Shown here piece after piece: positions 1 to 8,137 of a stretch of 37,648 nt of DNA (positions are counted from its first letter, which is position 1; every line of letters starts with the position of its first letter). Below the pieces are notes generated by a model. The model was given only the letters and a program-made list of their open reading frames with translations. It was not told where the DNA came from and ran no database searches. A program made the position numbers and the translations under genes. Origin of the DNA: Lachnospiraceae bacterium (GTDB lineage: Bacteria > Bacillota > Clostridia > Lachnospirales > Lachnospiraceae); the NCBI GenBank assembly GCA_021199475.1, contig JAJQHZ010000098.1:1-37648 (forward strand), in the 5' to 3' direction.

Positions 1-62
1 AAGTCAAAATTTCAGTCTTTCTTCATCCCCCACCCCGTGAATAGTAACAAAAAAAATACATA

Positions 63-1070
63 TCACCACGGCACAAGCGAATTCTCGACACCCATATCAC
101 GGAGCATCAGGTCAGACACAGCCTCCTTCGGGTTCTTGCCTTCGAATAACACCTGATTTACCTGCTCAATGATCGGCAGCTCGACCTGGTATTTCTCTGC
201 AAGCGCACGCGCAGACTTCGCAGAGTAAACGCCTTCCACGACCATGTTGACCTCCTTCATGGCCTCTTCCATCGCGTAGCCCTGTCCGAGCAGGATTCCG
301 GCACGGCGGTTGCGGCTGTGCATGCTCGCGCAGGTAACAATCAGGTCGCCGATTCCGGTCAGCCCGCAGAAGGTCTCAAAATGGCCGCCCATCTTTGTGC
401 CAAGCCGGGCAATTTCCACGATTCCGCGCGTGATCAGCGCCGCCTTCGCATTGTCTCCATAGCCCATGCCGTCGGCAATGCCGGCCGCAAGCGCAATAAC
501 ATTTTTCAGCGAGCCGCCCAGTTCAATCCCAACCATATCCGAGCTGATGTAGACCCGGAACACCGGACTCATAAACAGCTTCTGCAGCATCCGGGCCGTC
601 GCTTCATCCCTCGCACCGATCACAATGGTCGTCGGCATGGAGCGGGCCACCTCTTCCGCATGGCTCGGGCCGGAGATGACCGCCGCATTCGCCTGCGGAA
701 TCTCCTCCTCGATGATATCCGTCATCGTCATCAGAGAGCCTTCCTCAATGCCCTTTGCCGCGTTCACGATCACCATACCGTCCGGTACCAGCGGGCGCAT
801 CTTCTTTGCGGTCTCCCGCACCACCGCGGAGGGGCTGACCAGCACCAGAACCTCCTGTCCCGGTATCGCCTCAGCCAGATCAGACGTCACCCGAATCTGC
901 TCCGGGATCGTCACACCAGGCAGCTTTGACGGCAGCTCATGGGTCGTGCGGATCAGCTCTGCGTCCGACTCGAGAAATGACCAGAGGGTCACTTCATTTC
1001 CATTCTCATATAACAGCTTTGACAGGGCAAGTCCCCAGCTTCCCGCGCCGATAATTCCGATTTTCGCCAT
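63..1070 (-). CDS. gpsA: Glycerol-3-phosphate dehydrogenase [NAD(P)+]
   Basis: Cytosolic enzyme that reduces dihydroxyacetone phosphate to sn-glycerol 3-phosphate, the backbone for phospholipids. The 335-residue product has the usual family length. It opens with a Rossmann dinucleotide loop GAGSWG at residues 8-13, has the NAAKGIE segment around K106, and carries the catalytic-lysine motif ELGGSLKN with K189. The C-terminal helical domain includes GLTGIGDLIVTC. The ATG is preceded by a perfect AGGAGG at 1079-1084. It is the last gene of the prs-DUF512-der-plsY-gpsA run and lies 83 bp after plsY, whose product (PlsY) uses glycerol 3-phosphate, so the two form a phospholipid-precursor pair. No hairpin terminator is visible in the 62 bp left before the window edge, only a run of eight T just after the stop on the coding strand. 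Confidence 0.97.
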   Translation of the reverse strand: MAKIGIIGAGSWGLALSKLLYENGNEVTLWSFLESDAELIRTTHELPSKLPGVTIPEQIRVTSDLAEAIPGQEVLVLVSPSAVVRETAKKMRPLVPDGMVIVNAAKGIEEGSLMTMTDIIEEEIPQANAAVISGPSHAEEVARSMPTTIVIGARDEATARMLQKLFMSPVFRVYISSDMVGIELGGSLKNVIALAAGIADGMGYGDNAKAALITRGIVEIARLGTKMGGHFETFCGLTGIGDLIVTCASMHSRNRRAGILLGQGYAMEEAMKEVNMVVEGVYSAKSARALAEKYQVELPIIEQVNQVLFEGKNPKEAVSDLMLRDMGVENSLVPW

Positions 1071-1078
1071 ATTACCTA

Positions 1079-1084
1079 CCTCCT
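1079..1084 (-). promoter_or_regulatory. Ribosome binding site of gpsA
   Basis: A perfect AGGAGG on the minus strand, 8 nt upstream of the gpsA ATG (1068-1070). It fixes the start codon. Confidence 0.85.
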
Positions 1085-1153
1085 GTATCTGCTCAATTCC
1101 TCATTTCGTAAAGCTTCAGGCTCAAACACCATTTACGAAACGTCTGCCATGAA

Positions 1154-1816
1154 TCACTTCTTCTTTGGCTTCTTTTTTGACTTATCTAAAAGTCCTGATT
1201 TTCTCTCTTCTCCCTTTCGCAGCCGGTCAATGTTTCCGCGATGCCTGTAAAAATCAAGTCCGGCAATGATCGCTACTATCACGTAAAGCTCATTCAGATA
1301 CCGCTGTGTCATGCCCAGCCATCCAAGCTGTCCAAATATCACAGACTCCACCAGGAATCCGCCTGCCACGATCAGCGATCCGACCGACACATACCCGGTC
1401 GAAAAAAATCCGATGCAGAATCCGATAATGGCCAGCAGGCAGAGCGCCGGATGCAGCGCAAGCGTCGTACCTCCGGTGGTCGCGATTCCCTTCCCGCCGC
1501 GGAAGCCAAGATAAAACGGGAAACTGTGTCCCAGCACTGCGCCAAAACCGGTATATACACAGAGAAGCGGCCAGATGTCCGCATACGTTTTCCTGAAAAT
1601 CAGCCAGGAAACCAATGCGGCGAACACCGGCTTCAGCCCGTCTCCGATAAATGTGAGCGCACCCCAGCCTTTTCCAAGTGTGCGCATCATATTTGTCGTG
1701 CCCGCGTTTCCGCTGCCATAATCACGAATGTCAATCCCATGTGCGCGTCCGATAATATAGCTGGTCTCAAACAGACCAAACAGATAACCAATCAGAATAC
1801 ATACCACGCGTTCCAT
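1154..1816 (-). CDS. plsY: Acyl-phosphate:glycerol-3-phosphate acyltransferase PlsY
   Basis: Integral membrane enzyme that transfers an acyl chain from acyl phosphate to glycerol 3-phosphate, giving lysophosphatidic acid. The 220 residues include several hydrophobic helices and the family motifs: SGNAGTTN at 35-42, and GHSFPFYLGFRGGKG at 96-110 with the glycine-rich substrate loop. The C-terminus is a short lysine-rich cytosolic tail (KKKPKKK). The start codon directly abuts the der stop codon (TAA at 1817-1819, ATG at 1814-1816), with no spacer, so translation is probably coupled. The pairing with gpsA downstream is logical, since GpsA supplies the acceptor substrate. Confidence 0.96.
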   Translation of the reverse strand: MERVVCILIGYLFGLFETSYIIGRAHGIDIRDYGSGNAGTTNMMRTLGKGWGALTFIGDGLKPVFAALVSWLIFRKTYADIWPLLCVYTGFGAVLGHSFPFYLGFRGGKGIATTGGTTLALHPALCLLAIIGFCIGFFSTGYVSVGSLIVAGGFLVESVIFGQLGWLGMTQRYLNELYVIVAIIAGLDFYRHRGNIDRLRKGEERKSGLLDKSKKKPKKK

Positions 1817-3145
1817 TTAATTTTCTTTATCCTTTCGTTCCCGAATAATGAATTTCAGCGGCGTCCCGCGAAATCCAAATGCTTTTCTTATCTGATTTTC
1901 CAGATATCTCGTATAGGAAAAATGCATCAGATCCTTGTCGTTGACAAAAACCACGAAAGTCGGCGGCTTCACACGCGCCTGCGTGATATAGTAGAGCTTC
2001 AGCCTTCTTCCCTTGTCAGACGGAGGCTGCTGCAGCGCCACCGCTTCCGCCATGATCTCATTGAGCACACCGGTCTTCACACGCATCGACTGATTCTGAA
2101 TCACCATGTCAATCGTGTCAAACAGCTTCGGGAGCCGCTGTCCGGTCTCGGCGGAGATGAAAATGATCTCCGCATAAGGCATATAGGAAAGAACCTGCCG
2201 GATCTTTCTGGTATGCTCATAGATCGTCTTGTCATCCTTCTCGATGGCATCCCATTTATTGACCGCGATCACAATCCCTTTGCCGCGCTCATGGGCGATC
2301 CCGGCGATGTGCGCGTCCTGCTCCGTCACGCCCTCCGTCGCGTCAATCATCATCACCACGACGTCCGCACGCTCTACGGCAGAGACCGTGCGAATAATGC
2401 TGTAGCGCTCGATCTCTTCTTTTATTTTGCTTTTCCGGCGCAGCCCCGCTGTGTCAATGAAAATGTATTCTTTGTCCTTCCATTTGACTGCGGTATCGAC
2501 CGCGTCACGCGTCGTACCCGCAATGTCCGTGACGATCAGGCGGTTTTCTCCAAGCAGCTTATTGATCAGGGAGGATTTACCGACATTCGGCTTTCCCACA
2601 ATGGCAATCCGGGGGCGCTCATCCTCCTCCGTATAGACCTTCTCCGGATCAAAATAAGACGTCACCACATCGAGCATATCGCCAAGCCCCTGCCGGTTTG
2701 CCGCAGAGATCGGCACCGGGTCGCCGATGCCAAGATTGTAAAACTCATAGACATCCGCCTGATATTTCTGAAAGCTGTCTACCTTATTCACAACCAGAAC
2801 AACCGGCTTATGCGAGCGGCGAAGCATATCTGCCACCTTCGCGTCCGAGTCCACCAGCCCCTGCTGGCAGTCAACAATAAAAATAATCACATCCGCTGTA
2901 TCAATCGCAATCTGCGCCTGCTCGCGCATCTGGGAAAGCATGATATCCTTGCTCTCAGGCTCAATGCCACCGGTGTCAATCAGCGTAAAATTCAGGTTCA
3001 GCCACTCGACATCCGCGTAAATGCGGTCCCTCGTCACCCCCGGTGTATCCTTTACAATCGATATATTGGAGCCTGCCAGCGCATTGAACAGGGTCGATTT
3101 CCCCACGTTCGGTCTGCCGACTATCGCCACAATCGGTTTACTCAT
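1817..3145 (-). CDS. der: Ribosome biogenesis GTPase Der (EngA)
   Basis: Essential tandem-GTPase needed for 50S subunit maturation. The 442 residues show two complete G domains. The first has P-loop GRPNVGKS at 10-17, DTGG at 58-61 and NKVD at 120-123. The second has GKPNVGKS at 184-191, DTAG at 231-234 and NKWD at 296-299. A C-terminal KH-like domain follows and ends in a charged tail. Length and order match the family exactly. The ribosome site GTGAGG lies inside a perfect 10-bp hairpin just upstream (3153-3175), so initiation may depend on RNA folding or on coupling with the upstream DUF512 gene. Confidence 0.98.
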   Translation of the reverse strand: MSKPIVAIVGRPNVGKSTLFNALAGSNISIVKDTPGVTRDRIYADVEWLNLNFTLIDTGGIEPESKDIMLSQMREQAQIAIDTADVIIFIVDCQQGLVDSDAKVADMLRRSHKPVVLVVNKVDSFQKYQADVYEFYNLGIGDPVPISAANRQGLGDMLDVVTSYFDPEKVYTEEDERPRIAIVGKPNVGKSSLINKLLGENRLIVTDIAGTTRDAVDTAVKWKDKEYIFIDTAGLRRKSKIKEEIERYSIIRTVSAVERADVVVMMIDATEGVTEQDAHIAGIAHERGKGIVIAVNKWDAIEKDDKTIYEHTRKIRQVLSYMPYAEIIFISAETGQRLPKLFDTIDMVIQNQSMRVKTGVLNEIMAEAVALQQPPSDKGRRLKLYYITQARVKPPTFVVFVNDKDLMHFSYTRYLENQIRKAFGFRGTPLKFIIRERKDKEN

Positions 3146-3152
3146 AATATGT

Positions 3153-3234
3153 CCTCACTCTCTCTGAGAGTGAGGATGCAGGCCGCGCTTCGGCATTGCC
3201 GAACTCAATTGCGCGGCTCTCCTTATCCTCACTC
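3153..3234 (-). promoter_or_regulatory. Hairpin pair that can mask the der ribosome site
   Basis: On the minus-strand RNA, CCTCACTCTC (3166-3175) and GAGAGTGAGG (3153-3162) form a perfect 10-bp stem with a 3-nt loop. The second arm contains the der ribosome site. The same CCTCACTC arm is also complementary to GAGTGAGG at 3227-3234, which contains the stop codon of the upstream DUF512 gene. Between them sits a GC-rich hairpin (3182-3188 with 3211-3217, plus inner 3189-3195 with 3197-3203). Two exclusive folds are therefore possible. The pairings are read directly from the sequence; a regulatory role is inferred. Confidence 0.5.
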
Positions 3235-4692
3235 TTCCACTATTGCTCTCACCAGATCGCCCCCGTCTGATTCTACAATACGAACCGGAATTTGTAAAGC
3301 GCGTTCCAGATCCTCTACTGACACATCATCCAAAAATACCTTCTCCCCGCTGCGCAGCATTGTGCATGGCAAAAGCAGTTCTTCTCCCAGCTTCTGTCCG
3401 GACAGCTGGGTGATCAGATCCGTGCCGGTAATCAGGCCGGACACTGTGATTTCTTCCCCAAAAAACACATTTCTTATCTCATACACCTGACAGCTGACAT
3501 CCGGAAAGACCGCGCAGATATCCCCGCACAGCTTTTCCAGATACGGCCCGGCGAGCCGTCCGGTGGCAATCGAAACCTCACGGCGGCGCGGATTCTCAAC
3601 TCCGATTCCGCTGCCATGATTGTACGTCCACCGCTGCATTTCGTCCAAATCCGGATGACCGTCTTCCGGTACCGGCAATTCCGGCATTACCGAATCGTCT
3701 TCCGCCGTGCATTGTGAATTGGCAGCAGCCTGCATATGTGAGCAGGCTTCCTGCAGTGCTTCCCCCACTTCCTCTATCAGCAGCCGCATCATACCCACGC
3801 CATTTTCCAGCTGGAGATAGCCGTCATACCGTTCTGCCTCCGGAAAATCCCTTCCGGCCAGAATGTACCATTCATCCGACGCATGAATAAAGTGCAGGCC
3901 ATAGTCCTCATAAATCCTGCGCTGCCATGCTTCAATACAGTCAATCACCCGGCAGGCATCGTCCGCTGTAAACGCCTCCAGCGGAAAAAGCCCGTCGCGA
4001 TGCCTGGTCAGCCCCACAGGAACGACCGACACACTTCGCAGCTGCGGCAGATACTTTGTAAGCTCGGAAATCGAATATTCCAGCTCGTCTCCGTCATTGA
4101 TCCCGCGGCAGAGCACGATCTGTCCGTTCATCTCTATCCCCGCGTCCGCCAGCCTCTGAACCCTGGGAAAAATATCGCCCGCAAACCGGTTTCGCAGCAT
4201 CGTACACCGAAGCTCCGGGTTCATCGTATGAAAGGAAATATTGATTGGCTCCAGATGGTAGCGGATGATGCGGTCAATATCATGATCGCTCATATTTGTC
4301 AGCGTCACATAATTTCCCTGAAGGAAGGACAGCCGGGAGTCGTCGTCCTTAAAATAAAGCGTATCCCGCATCCCTTTGGGCATCTGGTCAATAAAACAGA
4401 AAATACAGTGATTCCGGCAGGAGCGGTACTCATCCATCAGCGAGCTCTCAAACGAAATGCCGAGATCTTCCTCAAACTCCTTCTCAATCTCCAGCTCCCA
4501 CTCTTCCCCGTCCGCCTTGCGCACCTGCAGGGTCAGATACTCATCGTTGATCAGATAGTGATAATCAAAAACATCCTCGATCTCCTGATCGTTGACGGAA
4601 AGCATCACATCCCCGGGTTCCAGCTCCAGCTCTTCGGCGATGCTTCCCGGCTCAACCGCCTTAATTACATGCTCCATATTTTTCGTTTTCAT
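3229..4692 (-). CDS. DUF512 / PDZ-like radical SAM protein, function unknown
   Basis: About 487 residues, matching the DUF512 family often found beside der in Clostridia. An N-terminal PDZ-like segment (around 9-65, VEPGSIAEELELEPGD) is followed by CRNHCIFCFIDQ. Its three cysteines (C92, C96, C99, spacing CX3CX2C) are the classic ligands of a radical-SAM [4Fe-4S] cluster. The rest is the DUF512 C-terminal region. The substrate is unknown to me. The open frame extends upstream to a TTG at 4728 with no ribosome site. I chose the ATG at 4692 because the protein then begins like its relatives; its ribosome site (AGGCAG) is also weak, so the start is uncertain. The gene lies between prs and der with no promoter or terminator seen, consistent with one operon. 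Confidence 0.88.
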   Translation of the reverse strand: MKTKNMEHVIKAVEPGSIAEELELEPGDVMLSVNDQEIEDVFDYHYLINDEYLTLQVRKADGEEWELEIEKEFEEDLGISFESSLMDEYRSCRNHCIFCFIDQMPKGMRDTLYFKDDDSRLSFLQGNYVTLTNMSDHDIDRIIRYHLEPINISFHTMNPELRCTMLRNRFAGDIFPRVQRLADAGIEMNGQIVLCRGINDGDELEYSISELTKYLPQLRSVSVVPVGLTRHRDGLFPLEAFTADDACRVIDCIEAWQRRIYEDYGLHFIHASDEWYILAGRDFPEAERYDGYLQLENGVGMMRLLIEEVGEALQEACSHMQAAANSQCTAEDDSVMPELPVPEDGHPDLDEMQRWTYNHGSGIGVENPRRREVSIATGRLAGPYLEKLCGDICAVFPDVSCQVYEIRNVFFGEEITVSGLITGTDLITQLSGQKLGEELLLPCTMLRSGEKVFLDDVSVEDLERALQIPVRIVESDGGDLVRAIVEE

Positions 4693-4803
4693 TCTTTTTT
4701 GCTCTGCCTGATTCACTGCCTTATTCAAACAGCTGACAGCTTCTGAACCGGCATCTCTTTTCTATCTTCTGTCTGATTCCTCGTCATTTCCAGCTCTGCA
4801 CAG

Positions 4804-5982
4804 TCATTCGCTCCGTATCTTAGAGAGCAGCTCATGGATCTTCGCGGTCGGCGTCTCGATATTGCTCAAGGTAGAGTCATGATTCAACGCCTCAATGATC
4901 GTCGCGAGGAATCTCGTCATATCCGCCTCGGCGTACCACGGCTTCGTCAGAAGCGCCGGATCGCGGTAGTGAAGGTTGGTGGTCACTACCTTTGTAATAT
5001 AGCCGGCCTCATAGTATTCATCAAACTTTGCCAGTCCATCTGTAAACAGCCCGAAGGTCGTGCAGACAAACACGCGCTTCGCACCGCGCTCCTTCACCTG
5101 CTTTGCCACATCCAGCATGCTCTCGCCGGAGGAGATCATATCATCCACGACGATCACGTCCTTACCCTCGACGGAGTCTCCCAGAAATTCATGGGCGACA
5201 ATCGGATTCTTTCCATTTACGATGACCGAATAGTCGCGCCGTTTGTAAAACATACCCATGTCCACGCCGAGAATACCGGAAAAATAGACCGCGCGGCTCA
5301 TCGCTCCCTCATCCGGGCTGATGACCATCAGATGGTCATTGTCAATCTGGAAATCCTCCACATTGTCCAGCAGGGCTTTCAGGAACTGGTAGGTCGGCAT
5401 AAACGAATCGAACCCGCTCAGCGGAATCGCATTCTGAACGCGCGGGTCATGCGCGTCAAATGTGATGATATTGGAAACCCCCATATCCACCAGCTCCTGC
5501 AGCGCCAGGGAGCAGTCCAGCGATTCCCGTTTGGAGCGTTTGTGCTGTCTTCCTTCATATAAAAATGGCATCACGACATTGATGCGCTTTGCCTTGCCAT
5601 TCGCGGCGGAGATGATGCGCTTTAAATCCTGAAAATGGTTGTCCGGCGACATATGATTTACATGCCCGCAGACCTTGTAGGTCAGGCTGTAATTGCAGAC
5701 GTCAACCAGAATGTACAGATCCGTGCCCCGGACCGAATCATTGATCTGCCCCTTGCCCTCTCCGGTGCCAAACCGGGGGCAGCTGCAGTCAAGCAGATAA
5801 GTGTCAGCGATATAACCCGGCTGGGAAATCACGCTGCTGTTCGCGTTGCTCAGTCGGCTGTTCTGCCGGGATTCCACCAGCTGCGCGTTTACAGCCGCGC
5901 CGAATTCACGGCATCCCTCCAAAGCGGCAATTTTCAGCGGACCGACGGGAAGAATCTGATCCAGTGTTTCTAATTCAGACAT
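4804..5982 (-). CDS. prs: Ribose-phosphate pyrophosphokinase, long divergent form
   Basis: Predicted to make PRPP from ribose 5-phosphate and ATP, feeding nucleotide, His, Trp and NAD synthesis. The 392 residues are about 75 longer than classical Prs (about 315). The recognisable landmarks are altered: YEGRQHKRSKRESL (142-155) replaces the YARQDRK loop, FDAHDPRVQ (175-183) replaces DLHxxQIQ, ISPDEGAMSRA (221-231) is kept, and the PRPP loop reads VVDDMISSGES (278-288) instead of DDMIDTAGT. From memory, such long forms are common in Lachnospiraceae. The ribosome site GAGAGG (5989-5994) and the promoter at 6096-6124 are clear. It is the first gene of the leftward operon. Confidence 0.9.
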   Translation of the reverse strand: MSELETLDQILPVGPLKIAALEGCREFGAAVNAQLVESRQNSRLSNANSSVISQPGYIADTYLLDCSCPRFGTGEGKGQINDSVRGTDLYILVDVCNYSLTYKVCGHVNHMSPDNHFQDLKRIISAANGKAKRINVVMPFLYEGRQHKRSKRESLDCSLALQELVDMGVSNIITFDAHDPRVQNAIPLSGFDSFMPTYQFLKALLDNVEDFQIDNDHLMVISPDEGAMSRAVYFSGILGVDMGMFYKRRDYSVIVNGKNPIVAHEFLGDSVEGKDVIVVDDMISSGESMLDVAKQVKERGAKRVFVCTTFGLFTDGLAKFDEYYEAGYITKVVTTNLHYRDPALLTKPWYAEADMTRFLATIIEALNHDSTLSNIETPTAKIHELLSKIRSE

Positions 5983-6000
5983 AGGTAGCCTCTCTTTCGT

Positions 6001-6028
6001 GAATGGGGCTCCGACTCAATGCCCATTC
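6001..6028 (-). promoter_or_regulatory. Hairpin in the prs leader next to the ribosome site
   Basis: GAATGGG and CCCATTC form a 7-bp stem with a loop of about 13 nt. It ends 6 nt upstream of the prs ribosome site, within a leader of about 108 nt. It is visible as an inverted repeat; no known riboswitch was recognised, and a regulatory role is only possible. Confidence 0.35.
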
Positions 6029-6095
6029 AAATGTCAAAATATACTCTTGGTGTCCTTTACCCTGTTTGTTTCTATCATTGTCTGATACGCATCAA

Positions 6096-6124
6096 AGTAT
6101 AGCATCTTGCGTTCGGTGCGTCAA
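6096..6124 (-). promoter_or_regulatory. Sigma-A promoter of the prs operon
   Basis: On the minus strand, TTGACG (6119-6124), a 17-bp spacer and TATACT (6096-6101). This is close to consensus. Transcription would start near 6090 and leave a leader of about 108 nt. It is back to back with the mgtE promoter. Confidence 0.82.
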
Positions 6125-6156
6125 TAAAACTTTACCTTTCAATTTCGGAAAAATGC

Positions 6157-6185
6157 TTGCATCTTCCCAACACTTTTGTTAGAAT
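6157..6185 (+). promoter_or_regulatory. Sigma-A promoter of mgtE
   Basis: TTGCAT (6157-6162), a 17-bp spacer and TAGAAT (6180-6185) on the plus strand. The -35 boxes of this and the divergent prs promoter are about 33 bp apart. The start near 6192 implies a leader of about 400 nt in front of mgtE. Confidence 0.7.
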
Positions 6186-6191
6186 AGATAA

Positions 6192-6594
6192 GAAATTTTC
6201 GGATTGCAGTCCGGCAAAGACTTCTCATCTTTTGTCTTCCGGCACTGCGGATGTTCTCTAAACAGGAAAGGCAGGTGAACGGAATGGATAATTGTGACGG
6301 TCGAGGTCGAAGTAGCGGCACAGGATGGCCATTCTTATGTAATCTGCTCTGTTCATTTTGCAGAAATGATTTCTGATTTCTGATCTCTGTTTTCTGTCCG
6401 GCGGCGTTTTTTTCTTTTCCTGCCGCTGTAAAATGACGTTACGGACCTCTTAAGATTCTCATCCTGTTTCCAACCAGATCACAATTATTTATTTTTGAAG
6501 AATTCTCATTCTTCATTTTATTTTGTTGTGTTTTTTAATTCCAGCGGACTGTGCAGGCTTGTTTTCGCGGTCCGGCTGACAGGAGGAATCTGAT
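6192..6594 (+). ncRNA. Long structured mgtE leader, candidate regulatory RNA
   Basis: This gene-free stretch would be transcribed from the promoter at 6157. It shows a long bulged hairpin: GCAGT/ACTGC (6206-6210 with 6244-6248), CCGG/CCGG (6211-6214 with 6239-6242) and AAGAC/GTCTT (6217-6221 with 6234-6238). A nested stem follows: GTCCG/CGGAC (6396-6400 with 6442-6446) around GCGGC/GCCGC. Then a TGAAGAAT/ATTCTTCA hairpin (6496-6515) is followed by a T-rich run that resembles an intrinsic terminator before the mgtE ribosome site. mgtE genes are often controlled by M-box riboswitches, but I do not find the M-box conserved blocks. Regulation by attenuation is an inference. Confidence 0.45.
6496..6536 (+). 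terminator. Possible leader terminator upstream of mgtE
   Basis: An 8-bp, AT-rich stem TGAAGAAT/ATTCTTCA (6496-6515) is followed by a T-rich run broken by a few other bases, to about 6536. The stem is weak, but its place between structured leader and ribosome site (AGGAGG at 6581-6586) fits an attenuator. Confidence 0.4.
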
Positions 6595-7986
6595 ATGGAG
6601 CAGAAATTACAGGATTACAAATCTGAAATCATTGCAATTATTAGAAGCAACATTTCCCCGGTACTTCTGCGAAGCAAGCTTGAGGATTACCACGAGAAAG
6701 ATCTGGCGGAGGCGCTCTCGGATCTTTCCTCCGTGGAGCAGAAAAAGCTGTTCCGCATTCTGGATCAGGATCTGCTTTCGGATATCTTCGAGCACACGGA
6801 TGAGGATGAGACCATCCGATATCTGGATGAGATGGAGGTCAAAAAGGCCGCCGGCATCCTATCGAAGATGGAGACCGACTCCGTGGTTGAAATCTTACGA
6901 GCACTTCCGCGGGAAAAGCGGCTGCTGATCATGGGGCTCATGGATGAAGAAGCCCGGAACGACATTTCCGTCATCTCTGTATTTGATGATGATGAAATCG
7001 GAAGCCGCATGACGACCAATTTTATCTGTTTTCGCGAAAATCTGACCATCAAGCAGGCCATGCACGCCCTGATTGAGCAGGCCGAAAAAAATGACAACAT
7101 CACAACCCTTTTCACCACAGCGGAGGATGGGACCTTTTTCGGAGCCATCGATCTGAAGGATCTGATCATCGCCCGGCAGGACGCCCGCCTGGAGGATTTG
7201 ATTTCCACATCTTATCCTTATGTATATGGCCACACCTCCATCGACGACTGCATCGAAAAGCTGAAGGACTATTCGGAGGATTCCATTCCGGTTCTCAGCG
7301 ACGAAAACCGGCTGCTGGGGGTCATCACTTCCCAGAACATCGTCGAGCTGGTCGATGATGAGATGGGCGAGGACTACGCAAAGTTCGCAGGTCTGGCCGC
7401 CGAGGAGGATTTAAAGGAGCCCTTGCCGGAAAGCATGAAGAAAAGGCTTCCCTGGCTGTGCATCCTTTTAGTTCTCGGAATGCTGGTTTCCTCTGTAGTA
7501 GGCGTCTTCGAGGCCGTCGTGAGCCAGCTGACCATTATCATGTGTTTCCAGTCTCTGATTCTTGACATGGCCGGCAACGTCGGTACGCAGTCTCTGGCTG
7601 TTACCATCCGTGTGCTGATGGATGAGACGCTGACCGGCCACCAGAAACTGGCGCTGGTCTGGAAGGAAATGCGGGTCGGACTGTGCAACGGACTGATTCT
7701 GGGCAGCATTTCCATTCTCTTCGTCGGGCTTTACATCTGGTTCCTGAAGGGGACCGCTCCCGGGTTTGCGTTTGCCGTATCCGGATGCGTTGGCGTTTCG
7801 CTTATGGCAGCCATGATCATCTCAAGCATGGTCGGCACCTGCATCCCCATGTTTTTCGACCACATCCACGTCGACCCCGCGGTGGCCTCCGGCCCGCTGA
7901 TTACAACGGTCAACGACCTTGTCGCCGTCATTACCTACTACGGGCTGAGCTGGCTTCTGCTGATCCGGGTGATGGGACTGGGGTAA
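6595..7986 (+). CDS. mgtE: Magnesium transporter MgtE
   Basis: Homodimeric Mg2+ channel of the cytoplasmic membrane, gated by cytosolic Mg2+. The 463 residues follow the family order: a helical MgtE N domain (about 1-130), two CBS domains (about 137-255), a connecting helix, and five membrane segments from about residue 285. The pore-region signature GNVGTQS is at 327-333. The conserved acidic residue near the ion path is D441 in TTVNDLVAV. A perfect AGGAGG at 6581-6586 sets the ATG. It is the only plus-strand gene in the window and is monocistronic: a promoter and long leader precede it and a bidirectional terminator follows. The leader suggests Mg2+-responsive control, but no M-box was recognised. 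Confidence 0.97.
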   Translation: MEQKLQDYKSEIIAIIRSNISPVLLRSKLEDYHEKDLAEALSDLSSVEQKKLFRILDQDLLSDIFEHTDEDETIRYLDEMEVKKAAGILSKMETDSVVEILRALPREKRLLIMGLMDEEARNDISVISVFDDDEIGSRMTTNFICFRENLTIKQAMHALIEQAEKNDNITTLFTTAEDGTFFGAIDLKDLIIARQDARLEDLISTSYPYVYGHTSIDDCIEKLKDYSEDSIPVLSDENRLLGVITSQNIVELVDDEMGEDYAKFAGLAAEEDLKEPLPESMKKRLPWLCILLVLGMLVSSVVGVFEAVVSQLTIIMCFQSLILDMAGNVGTQSLAVTIRVLMDETLTGHQKLALVWKEMRVGLCNGLILGSISILFVGLYIWFLKGTAPGFAFAVSGCVGVSLMAAMIISSMVGTCIPMFFDHIHVDPAVASGPLITTVNDLVAVITYYGLSWLLLIRVMGLG

Positions 7987-8013
7987 CCATTTCGTCAAAG
8001 AAATTTTTAAGTC

Positions 8014-8053
8014 AAAAAAGCAGCCTTCGGGTATTCTCCTGAGACTGCTTTTT
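8014..8053. terminator. Bidirectional terminator between mgtE and citrate synthase
   Basis: AAAAAGCAG and CTGCTTTTT form a 9-bp outer stem with A and T runs on either side, so it can terminate both the rightward mgtE and the leftward citrate synthase transcript. The latter lies about 85 bp away. Confidence 0.82.
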
Positions 8054-8137
8054 CTTTTTATTACACATATGAATATCCGGGTCCGTTTAAGGTCTTACAT
8101 CTGTCCAAAACATAGTCAAACCCATCATCCATCGAAA

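Noticed and set aside
1241-3490. Open frame of 749 codons on the plus strand across plsY and der
   Set aside because: It is the antisense shadow of two certain genes, rich in His/Arg with no domain or ribosome site.
6139-6321. 60-codon minus-strand frame in the prs-mgtE gap
   Set aside because: It overlaps both promoters and the structured leader and has no ribosome site.
6192-6594. M-box, T-box or guanidine riboswitch in the mgtE leader
   Set aside because: None of the conserved sequence blocks I know for these classes was found, so no class is named.
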